64,000 bases of DNA from Lobosporangium transversale (Eukaryota; Mortierellomycota; Mortierellomycetes; Mortierellales; Mortierellaceae), in assembly GCF_002105155.1 (NCBI RefSeq), contig NW_019028991.1:783033-847032 (forward strand), read 5' to 3'. Positions 22,857 through 32,472 of this stretch are shown in pieces. The notes beneath the pieces are model-generated. The model worked only from the letters and a program-made list of their open reading frames with translations. It had not been told where the DNA came from and searched no databases. The position numbers and the translations under genes were made by a program. Every line of letters starts with the position of its first letter. Positions within the stretch are counted from its first letter, which is position 1.

Positions 22857-24551
22857 TTATCTTCCAACCATCTCCTCATCAGGATCAGCATGCAAAGGAT
22901 CGGCATGCAAAGGATCGGACTCTGCAGTACGTGATCTCCAAGTGTGCTCGTCACGACGAGGCCCTTGAATGTCTAGATCAGCCCAATTGACACCCACCCT
23001 AGTCTCGAGTCCATTTACAAACCCGTCGATAGAGCCCTGTGGCTCAATGATATTACCAACGGATGCCGAAGAGGATATAAGAGTTGCTGTTGTATGCTCG
23101 AAATAACGTCTCATAAAAGGAATTGCTTGATGATGTGGTGAGGATAACCACGAGACAGATCTAGCAGGCCTAGGTGGGGACACAAAATCAGAGGCAGACA
23201 TTAAATCAACCCCATCTTGAGTAAAACCAGGATCAGGAGATGATGATTGAGGCACTGATAACGGGAAACTTGGGCCTCCACTCTCGTGATAAGCCCTATC
23301 GCCGTCTGACAATGTAAGCTGATGATTCTGTCGTTGATGTAGCTGTTGGTAGTGATGATGGGGATGTCGAGTGTCTCTATCGTCAGATCGTGCTATAGCA
23401 ACAGATGTGAGCATTTGATCCTCAGCGTCCCGAGGCTCAGGTGACCTAGCAATCGAAGTGTGCGGATGGTGATGGGCCAGAGAGCCAGGCGTCAAGAGAT
23501 GAGAGTTTTGTAGATAAGCAAGCGGTAATGGAGCTGTGCGATGCCGCCGCAGTATGGGAGCAGGATCTGAGAAAGGGCCTTGGCTCATCCTTGTCTGATT
23601 TTGAGCTGTAGGTGAGGGTGGGAGCAGCGCAGCGGCATGCTCATGCTCCAATAGCCGCTGTTCACGCTGTAGTCGTTGTTGTTGTTGTTGCACAAGCCGT
23701 TGACGGAGACCAAGATTATATTCACTCTGGACGCGTCTGATCTGTAGCGCGACTGGTTCATTTGCCTGCGGTAGATCAGAAGGTAACGACACTTCCCTGA
23801 TCATCGGGGTTGATAATGCAAGGAATCGTGATAGTGTGTGATGTTGCTGCTGGCTCGGTCCTGTAGTTGTAAGTGATGGTATCGAAGGCGGTGATAACTG
23901 ATACGGGGAGCGAGAGTGAGAGGGATGTGGCTGTAGCAGTCGATTCCAGTCTTGTGCATAATTAATGTCGCCAAGTGATGACGACTGCCGCATTTGCTCT
24001 GCAGACTCATGTCCCTCATGCTCGTCCTCGTGCTCATATTCTCTATTCTCACCACCGACGGCAGATGTGGTTAAAGAAAGGCGAGGTCCATACTCTGTAT
24101 TTTGATCATCGTCATTATTGTTGCTGTCATCACTGTCGCTATTGTAGTTGTTATAGTTGCTTTGTCCATTAGGCAGATCCCAGTCATATTCAGTATTGTT
24201 AATAGAGAGGGGCTCACGAGGAAGTGAGACTGCTGCGCCATTTTGCCTGGCTTGCCGCAATGTAGGTCGATGTGACAGTCTTGGCGTTGCTACTTGGATA
24301 TTTGACTCATGAAAAATAACAATTCTGTCATTGCCGAATGTTACATCAATCTCTTCGTTGAGTTGGCTGGATACGATGTTGGAAGGTGGGGACGATGAGG
24401 AAGATGGTAAATGTGGGTATATAGGTGTTGATAAAGGTGACAGCTCTACCGAAGTAGGCATTAATAGTAGGTTAGTCGGGGAAGCAGAAGAGGGATTAGC
24501 GTTTGATGGAGAGTCCTGTGATTCAAACTTGGCTTCTATTGTGATCCCCAT
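22857..24551 (-). CDS. Uncharacterised low-complexity protein
   Basis: Single uninterrupted frame; the first ATG is at 24551 (564 aa). The frame stays open to 24650 and a plausible acceptor (CTCTAG) lies there, so an upstream exon is possible. The protein is largely disordered: Pro/Ser-rich near the start (LPSSSSSPPSN), acidic Asn/Asp repeats (SDSDDSNNNDDDQN), then Gln/His-rich stretches (LVQQQQQRLQREQRLLEHEH; HHHYQQLHQRQNH) and a terminal duplicated SDPLHADPLHADPDEE. A more ordered patch is EEIDVTFGNDRIVIFHESNIQ. No family recognised. Length and sustained openness argue that it is real; a regulatory or scaffold role would be a guess. Confidence 0.65.
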   Translation of the reverse strand: MGITIEAKFESQDSPSNANPSSASPTNLLLMPTSVELSPLSTPIYPHLPSSSSSPPSNIVSSQLNEEIDVTFGNDRIVIFHESNIQVATPRLSHRPTLRQARQNGAAVSLPREPLSINNTEYDWDLPNGQSNYNNYNSDSDDSNNNDDDQNTEYGPRLSLTTSAVGGENREYEHEDEHEGHESAEQMRQSSSLGDINYAQDWNRLLQPHPSHSRSPYQLSPPSIPSLTTTGPSQQQHHTLSRFLALSTPMIREVSLPSDLPQANEPVALQIRRVQSEYNLGLRQRLVQQQQQRLQREQRLLEHEHAAALLPPSPTAQNQTRMSQGPFSDPAPILRRHRTAPLPLAYLQNSHLLTPGSLAHHHPHTSIARSPEPRDAEDQMLTSVAIARSDDRDTRHPHHHYQQLHQRQNHQLTLSDGDRAYHESGGPSFPLSVPQSSSPDPGFTQDGVDLMSASDFVSPPRPARSVSWLSSPHHQAIPFMRRYFEHTTATLISSSASVGNIIEPQGSIDGFVNGLETRVGVNWADLDIQGPRRDEHTWRSRTAESDPLHADPLHADPDEEMVGR

Positions 24552-26358
24552 GGTAGAGTCTATATTGGGGGAAGTTGGAGTTCCACAGTTATTTCTGCTA
24601 TTGCTCTCGGTACGGAAGATGACAATATCCAATATGAGGCGCTTGAGGCTCTAGAGCCAGGGGCAGCGATGCAGGACAGAGAGAGCCTGTAACGACTGCG
24701 GATACGTTTGGTAAACGTTCACAAAGCCCTATAACCTAGGGACACGTTTTAGGAAGACTTGGAAGGAAAGCGACTCTAATAGGACGGATGTAAGCCAAAG
24801 ATGACTCGCTGTGATGATGATGATGGTGATGATGATGATGATGATGGTGATGATGATGGGCTATTATTGCTGGTGAATAATAATAAGGTATAAAGTTGAG
24901 TGAAGTCCAGGAGGCGTTTTTTTGCTTTGTGGTATTGAAGAATGAAAAGAGAAAAGAGAAAAAAAAAATTCGTTGTCAGGTTAGGACAGGATTAAAGGAC
25001 GGAAATAAAAAAAAATCTTGATTCATCAAAGGACGTTAAAAAGAACTAAAATTAATAAGCCTTGCTTCAAAAGATCCTTTTTTGACCTGAGCATTGACCA
25101 CACAAAATAAGAAAGTAGCAACGGCTCAAGGGTCAAACTAAGCCTATTGTAGTTCATGTTTCTCCATGTATCCATGTATTTATAAAAGATAATGACCGTT
25201 TTTGCTTGAAGTGAGGCACATGGAGTGCGATTAGGCGTTACTCCTGAATTTCCCCGAATGAAGGGGTCGTAAGCCAATGATGAAGCAGCTTATACTTTGC
25301 CTGTTGCCTATATAAAAGAAGACTGAAGGACCAATACCCTTACTACAACTTCAAATCCCATCATGCAATGCTGAATAATATAGTGGTTTAGAACTGGGCC
25401 CTCTCTCTCTCACACACACACAAAAAAAAAAGCTTAATTCCCGCTAGGATCATACGATTCTGCAAACATCGTACATGCCACTAATAGCGACTACGCTCAT
25501 CTGTTTTGGAGGAGGAGGCCAGTCCATGAAAGTTGAGGACGTTTGGTAAAAATTTCCCGACTTTTACGTTGTGCTTTGAAATATTCTAATGTCCCAAAAC
25601 AGAGGGGTGGAGGAAAAAGGGAGAAAAAGGGATCGTTTTATTCCAGGAGAATGGATCGCTTTACGGATTGCCTAGAATCTTCTTTATGGAAACACGATCC
25701 ATCGACTTAAATAAGTATTAATATGGTCTGGTTTTTTACGATCTTCAGTAATTCACAAGATAAAATGTAGAGGCTCGCAACCAAATCGATCGAACGAAAC
25801 GGAGAACACTACCACTTATTTAAACTGTATTATAAATAGCATTGCACAAACTATGATGAATTGGTTCAATGCATGGTGATTTACCTTTGATTGGCACTAG
25901 AACTATCCCAAGGAAATAAAAAAAGACCAATCAGGAGTAGCTTAGATGGACATCAGTACACTGGAGATATAGCAGAAAAGACTTTAATTGAGATACTTTT
26001 CCATTGTGCGTTTTCAAATGAACCTTTGAAGAAAAACGCGTCTGGAGTAAAAAAAGAAACTCCGCTAATGAACGTGTCTGTGCTCGTAAAAGAACCTTAA
26101 AAACAAATATTACACATGTAAACAGGGAGGGAGATTCCCTGAAAGTACGAAAAACAGAGTCATTGCTCCTGCATGTGGATTTAGTTTTGGCATTGCTATT
26201 GCATCGACAAAACATTCATTACTGCTCACGCAAACATGAAAGAGAAATGCAAATAAACGTCGGAGAATACTCCAAAAGAACTGCCTTTTGTGTACTCCTT
26301 TGTACCTTTATCAATGCTCATTTTTATTACCACCATTTTGTCAATTAAGAAATCGAGC
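24552..26358. other. Spacer between unknown gene and ZNG1
   Basis: 1.8 kb. It contains a (GAT)n microsatellite at about 24812-24859 and a compound (CT)n(CA)n repeat with an A-run at about 25403-25433. Short frames near 25891-26348 have no recognisable product. Part of the right end could be intron or a last exon of ZNG1 (see the finding). Confidence 0.5.
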
Positions 26359-27562
26359 CTATTGAATACTCACCTCGCCTTTGTTTAAATGCATGTAATG
26401 CAAACAAGAAGCGAGTAGCCTTTCTTTATCATCAAGTCCACGTCCGATGAAGACAACTTTCCCTGCATTCACCAGTTCCTCTTGACTAGGCCCAGAAGTC
26501 GTAGCATCTTTAATATCATATAGCTCTTGCACCCCCTGAATGACGGCTCTAGTTCCGATTGGCCGACCCGAAGGCTTCAAAATCCCTTTGACACGTAGGA
26601 TATCTAGTTTAACCGCAGTATTATTGATGGCCGTGTCTTCTGAGGCCGATGACAAGATTGGAGTTGTAAATTCAGGAGTATCAGGAATCTGATGCTCCCA
26701 AAGCAGCATCTGAAGCCAATGCTCAAAAAGCTTTTGATCCACAGTTGTGGTGTTGAAGTTTAACGTTGTTGTCTTGATTGACTATGAATCCATAAAAAAT
26801 AAAAAAATAAAAATAAGTCCATAACCATATGAATGTAAAAATATCTCTTGGAAGCATTTGATAACAACATCTACCCGTTTATACCTGATCCAAGTGTCGC
26901 GACTGCTGCTTGCTTTTTGTGTGCTCATGCCCACATGCCTCACCATGTACATGATTCGGATCATTATGTTGATCATGGTCATTGTCGACAGCTCCTTGCT
27001 TTTTAAGCACAAGATCAGCCTGCTCCAACTCTCGGGCTCGAACTGCATCAAATGCTGCAATATCAAGGATAAACCTCAGGTCGACCTTTGAGTGTTGCGT
27101 CCGCACAATTTGTGCTACACCATTCATGGCTCTACAATCTTCCTCCAATTGATCCACGGCTTCTTTGCTGATAAGATCTGTCTTGTTGAGAATTAGTCGA
27201 TCTGCCATGGCGATCTGTTTTGCAGTTTCGTTTAAGCTACCATCCTCCTTTTTGACTTCAAGTTCCTGTAAATAGAAAAGTGTAAATACATTAATAATAA
27301 AGAATAACTGAATTCCTTTTTTTATAAAAAACATTATCCTTTTTAGTTACCTTCCGGACATTCTTGGAGTCTACCACAGTAACAATGCCGTCGAGGTAGA
27401 TATCACTTCCAAGATCGTCATCCATCCAAAAGATAGAAGCAATGGGTCCTGGATCAGCCAATCCTGTGGTTTCGAGTAAAATATAATCAAACTTGCCCTT
27501 TTTCTTCATCAAGTTTTCAATCGCTACTACTCCATTGTCTCTATATGACATGGTGTAACCCG

Positions 27563-27596
<34 letters not shown>

Positions 27597-27635
27597 CATT
27601 GCTGAGCGATTTGACTTTATATTGAAGTAAAATGA

Positions 27636-27673
<38 letters not shown>

Positions 27674-28118
27674 AGGCATACTTGACAGTACAACAGAGGC
27701 ACCCATTCTTCAACTCCAACCATTCCTCCACTACTTCGCCTCCCATACCCACATTCATGGCTTGATCTATTCCGCCAGTGTCTCCAAACTCGTTCAGAAT
27801 CACTGCTACTTTAAAGTTATGCTTCTCTGTCAAGATATAATCCAATAATGTTGATTTTCCAGAGCCTAAAAAGCCTGTGATGATAGTAATGGGTATCTTT
27901 TTTTTCGGAACACCATCGTCGGCTACTGTTGCAACTTTTGTTGCATTGATGACATTAGTATCTGTAGCTGGCGCTTCAATCAGATCAGGCATTTGCTCGT
28001 CGTCGTCGTCCACGAAACCGCTGCTGCTGTCGTTTAAGGCCATATCCCTATCAAGGTCCTTGGTGTCTAAAGGCACAGCCAAAGGTGGGTGTGAATCCTC
28101 GTTGTCTGAATGACTCAT
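26359..28118 (-). CDS. ZNG1: ZNG1/CobW-family zinc-regulated GTPase metallochaperone
   Basis: Exons 27682-28118, 27351-27540, 26885-27265 and 26359-26781; 476 aa. ZNG1 (CBWD) proteins deliver zinc to client enzymes, notably methionine aminopeptidase 1. Seen: Walker [10 protein letters not shown] (82-90), the metal-binding GCLCC motif (140-143), [13 protein letters not shown] (switch/Walker B), NKTD (236-239), a His/Asp-rich zinc loop (306-325), and the CobW C-terminal domain with VILRVKG-like and QGVQELYD blocks. The N-terminal acidic [14 protein letters not shown] resembles the client-docking motif of CBWD (inference). Intron 1 carries two long T-runs on the coding strand. The stop in the frame comes just after a perfect donor consensus GAG|GTGAGT, so the last few residues may be replaced by a downstream exon. 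Confidence 0.93.
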
Positions 28119-28361
28119 TTTCCACCGAAATGATTCTTATTTTTTTGGTGAATGGTTTTAAAAGTTGAATGAGACGTTTGGCATTTTACCAGGAATTCGT
28201 GACTGCCTCATAATGTCGGGCCTAAAATGAGGGTTCAAAAGTTCGGTTATGATGACATGTTGGCCAACCTAGTCTGTTATTTTCATTAGTCCAGGATCAA
28301 GTTTTATTGTTACTCTATGTTAAAGGGAGGTACTCTTTTTTAAATGTTCTTATACATTTTT

Positions 28362-30086
28362 TCACCAATCATCGCCTTCGTCTTGCAGATTGGTCACTGC
28401 TCCTACTGCAAACAATCCAATGTTGGTGGTCAGATGCATACCCAACCCTGTGTACAAACCACGAACTCCCCACGCAGAGTACCAGGGTCTTGGCTGAACT
28501 GCAGTAGTGCTCAGTCTCTGTTCACCATTTGGTCCCTTAACAACCTTGGTCGTTGACACTCGTTTATGATGGCTGCCTTCCTCCTTAATGATCCTATATA
28601 TACAATCCACCATACCATAATACTGCCGCTTTCTTGTCTCAACAACAGTACGATATTTCTTGCTGGAAGAAGAAGCTTGACGATCCTTACGCTGGATCTG
28701 AATCTGAAGACGCTTCCTGACGGTCTCAATAGGCAAACGGATCAAGAGCTCAATAGTATTCAATCCCAATTCGGCTAAAGAATACAGCACCGGTGAATCT
28801 GCCGCTGAGAGTTTAAAGACTCTGTCAATGATCAAGGGAATCGAATTTGAGAGTAAAGGAGTCAATGTATGGTAAATCAATGTCGGGAATAGGTTGACAC
28901 CGCCCCACAACGCTGACGCGCCCTCCTCTTGAATGATTGTTGTAATACAGTTGATCATGCCACTGTATTTGCGCTGCAATGGGTTAGCAGTTTGTACAAT
29001 TAATCGTGTTCGTACGAGCTCCAATGGTGAGAGAATAAAGCCGACCACAAGATGACTAGTGACCATTGTCGCAATATTGGGACCAACATGATCCAAGTGG
29101 ACGAGAGGAATGGTATCGTCGTAAAGATCAAACGTGTCATTCAGAGTCGCTTCCAATGTTGGCTGCGCGAACAGGTGTAGCATTTCGTAGATCCAGTTGG
29201 TAAATTGACCTATTTACAGGAAATCGTACGAACAAATTTGCAGATGTTATCAGTCTTCAACTCTGGTATACCATATGTGACAGAGGTAAAACATATCTTC
29301 TTTTCTATTTACCTTTCCAGAGTGACAACCAGCCTTCTGTAGGATGCTTTGCCAAATCGGTAACAGCCTTCCAGACACCTCCTTCGATTGGCGCCATTTG
29401 GTATGTCGGGCGAGTTGCCTCATCATAAACGCTGCTTCGGAAGACAAAATCGGATGTTGTTGCCGTTGTTGTAATATGTGAACGAGAGTCTTGACCATAT
29501 GGGGACCGAGACAACGCGTATTCGCTGCTGTTCAAATTACCATATTGATTAGAATAATAGTTTCCTGATGTAGAAGAATAAACGCCCGTGCGTTCATAGT
29601 ATTCTCGCTCTGCTTGCTCTGCCGCCGCCCTTCTAGCCTCTTCCTCCCGCCGGGCCTGTATGGAGAACGATGTTGAAAATATGAGATTTAGAACCCATCA
29701 ATAATTAATAGAAAACGTTTTCGCTTTGTCAAAAAAGTTTCTGATTCTTTTTTTACCATCTCAGCAAGATCGTCTTCATCACCGTTGAAGCCATCATCGT
29801 TCGGCAAGTACTGAACCTGCAGGAGGGTCTGGCCAGCTTCAAACGGGGCTGCGATGGCAAGAGTCATGTACTTGACTAGGCCATAACTAGCAAGCTCCTT
29901 AGCTGCAGCCTGTGAGTTGATTTCACCCTGAGAAGTAAGTTCTTCTTCAAGCGCAACGGATGAAAGAGTGTTGTTGTAATAGGACTGCAATGGTGAGTCA
30001 GAGCCGGTATAGTATGGACGGAGTGGGTTAGGTGCATTAGCATTAGGTGCACCGCTGGGTGGTGGGAAGTTGTAATGTGAGGACAT
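28362..30086 (-). CDS. UGO1: Ugo1-like mitochondrial outer-membrane fusion protein (SLC25-derived)
   Basis: Exons 29757-30086, 29313-29655 and 28362-29209; 506 aa. Fungal Ugo1 links the outer-membrane fusion GTPase Fzo1 to inner-membrane Mgm1. Diagnostic features: N-terminal PNPLRPYY, an early helix with APFEAGQTLLQVQY, and degenerate carrier repeats with SPLELVRTRLIVQT, a 'YSGMINCITTIIQEEGASALWGG' type block (given here in part), and RLPIETVRKRLQIQIQ followed by YYGMVDCIYRIIKEEG and GVRGLYTGLGMH. The middle exon (ARREEEARRAAAEQAER) is a charged helix and Tyr/Ser-rich linker. The carrier signature is incomplete, as expected for Ugo1/SLC25A46 rather than a solute carrier. It is divergent from the RnpA-like gene with 240 bp between starts. 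Confidence 0.88.
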
Positions 30087-30326
30087 GAATTACTGATGTG
30101 GGTTCTTTTATCCTTGGGAGTGATCAAAGATTTACAGGTCGTTTCCTGGGATGGTTGGAGGTTGGGGAGGAATAATTATTTCGCATGAGAGGCACGGAGG
30201 AATCAGATTACACGCGCAACCCCAAAAATGGAAATTTGCTGGTGAGATCAACTTTGCTCGTACCATTTTTGAGCTTCCTTTCCTTTCCCTCCCTTCTTTC
30301 TTACATTTCTTCATTCCGCATGTTGA
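30087..30326. promoter_or_regulatory. Divergent promoter between UGO1-like and RnpA-like genes
   Basis: 240 bp between divergent start codons of two predicted mitochondrial proteins. The side next to the RnpA-like gene is pyrimidine-rich (CCTTTCCTTTCCCTCCC, about 30280-30300). Co-regulation is inferred from arrangement only. Confidence 0.5.
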
Positions 30327-31831
30327 ATGTTTGTCATGAGCATACCATGCACTAGGCTTATATTAAGGATCGCTACTGGGATAAATTATCCAGCCCTTGG
30401 TCTACAGCGATACCCAGCTGTAGTATTGATTCCAAGGCAGTATTCAACTGATACAGGAGCTGTCAAACATACTAAGGCAAAGCATGTGGCCATAAAGCGA
30501 AAGCATGGGCATGACGCATTTCAATTTCATCGGACACAGAAGCAGGTCACCACTACAAATGATCGGATGAAGGCAGATCGCGGCTCTCTATCTAAAAGTA
30601 TCAACAATATCACAACCTCACAAAAAAAATGGCCTACCAGCTTTAATGTGATATCCGAAAATGAGCGGGTAAGCACATTTTAGCCGATTCAAAAAGAAGA
30701 ATGGCAGTGATAACCCATGATAAACTCTAATTTTTTTGTGGGAATGTTCACTTCTTGTTAAATATCAGATCGAGGGTTTGGATAAGGAGGCAGTTCAAGG
30801 ATTGTTTGTACAAAGGACCAATACATATACTTTAACTACCAAAGCTTTCTCCATTAAAGCCGGTCGCATGCCCTTCAGGGAGCCACCACCTGGTAAGATA
30901 TTAAAGCTACAGCTGCTTTTATATGAAGTAGTAGCTCATTCTAAATCACTTTTTTTTATATGTGTAACTATTAGTCAACATTCCACTATTTGTTCAAAAG
31001 GCTATAGATGAACACGATAAGGCCATGAAACGCTACTATAAAGAATTACAAGGACTCAAGGAAAAGGCATTAAACCAAGGCCAAGATGAACCATTAAATC
31101 AAATGCCCGGGCTTCCTCCTCTTCCAACACCACATCCATTTATCTTACAATATCAGCTTCGTAATCTCCGCAAGTATCCTCCAACAATTCATGCACCTCA
31201 CCCACCATTCCGTGTCACCTATGTTACCTCCAAAAAGACCATATCCAAATCGTCTGTCCACCGGAATTTTGCGAGAAAAAAATTGGCCGCTGCTGTCGAA
31301 ACGGTCTTTCGAGATCATGCTCGACCAGGTTATGAGTTTATGATTTTCGCAAAGCCAGATTGCATCACTACCCCACAAGCAGAGCTGGTCGACCTTATGA
31401 TCAAAGCAGTGCGTGATCCTATCTTGTATGGGGAAAAGTCCTCAAGGAGAAAACTTCCAGCTGCTGCTCATCTCCAAAATAATGATCAGAAAGGAGACAT
31501 CAATAACAGTTGCAGGGATAAGAGAAGGACACCTCCTTTGAGCGCAGACAATATCGATCAAATTCAGCCTCAGAATACTAAAAGTCTAGGAAGTGTTCAT
31601 AGCCAACGAAAGTTCCCGAATGAACATCAAATCGTGACGATACGATGGAAGAATAATCGACCGCCGCTGTATAGAAGGTGGTGGAAGCATGCCATGCCCA
31701 ACCCTTTAGGTCGCACTCAACAAAGTGATGCCTATCTAGACAGACTCTGTCGTAAAGAATCAAATCTCCCAGGTTCAACTTTAGAAGAGAATAGTGTGCT
31801 GCCAATCAATCAAAAGATAAAGACAAAATAA
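30327..31831 (+). CDS. Putative mitochondrial protein with bacterial RNase P protein (RnpA)-like domain
   Basis: Exons 30327-30668, 30769-30892 and 30975-31831; 440 aa. The N-terminus (MFVMSIPCTRLILRIATG, then RQYSTD) is Arg/hydroxyl-rich without acids and looks like a mitochondrial presequence; a second ATG lies three codons on. Residues about 234-300 match the RnpA fold pattern: FRVTYVTSKKTISKSSVHRN, then FARKKLAAAVETVF, then RPGYEFMIFAKPD, and an amphipathic helix AELVDLMIKAV. This parallels the bacterial SKK-x-gKAVxRNRxKRxLRE... GyDlVviArP layout, with RNF replacing RNR (Arg252-Asn253). The C-terminal ~140 residues are basic and unconserved. Introns exclude bacterial contamination. The likely role is as the protein subunit of a mitochondrial RNase P ribozyme (inference). 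Alternatives are another RNA-binding member of the S5-like fold, or a mitoribosomal protein. Confidence 0.7.
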
Positions 31832-31899
31832 GAAACGATCAACTTGTTTTTTGTTTTCTTGTTTTTATTCGAGAGTATGTGTCATCCTATAAAATTTGA

Positions 31900-32434
31900 T
31901 TATGCGTTATTATTATTGTCGGTGTTATTATTATCAGTATTGTTTTCAGGCGCTGCAGTTGCAGCTGGCTCATCAAACGAGAAGCAGCTGGCGTTTGCCA
32001 AGATAGCCATAGAACGAATCTTGGTCAATACATCTGCTGACTCAAGAACGGATGCTGGTAACGCTGGATAAGACATCGGGAGATACTAGAAAAAAAAGAA
32101 AAAAAAAAAGAAAAAAAGAAAAAAAAAATGGAAGAGGACAAAGAGGAAAAGTGTTAAAATACAAATTATTAACTCAACCTTTTTTCTTATTCAGTCAATG
32201 GAGTCATAATTGCTAATAACTATGCAAGTACCTTGGGCTCAGTAAAGGCAACATGAGCTTTAAGAATAATATAACATAAAGCAAACCGGATCATGAACTG
32301 GCGAAGGAATTCGTCTTGTAGGAAACGTCGCAAAGATTTATCTATAATAGATGAACGCCCAACGATGGAAGGAACTTTTTTTTTAGATCTACTCAAGGCC
32401 CTCCTTGTGCATCAAAATGTAATATACATGAACA

Positions 32435-32472
<38 letters not shown>

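Noticed and set aside
30327-31831. Bacterial contamination as source of the RnpA-like gene
   Set aside because: Three exons with canonical splice sites and fungal neighbours on both sides exclude it.
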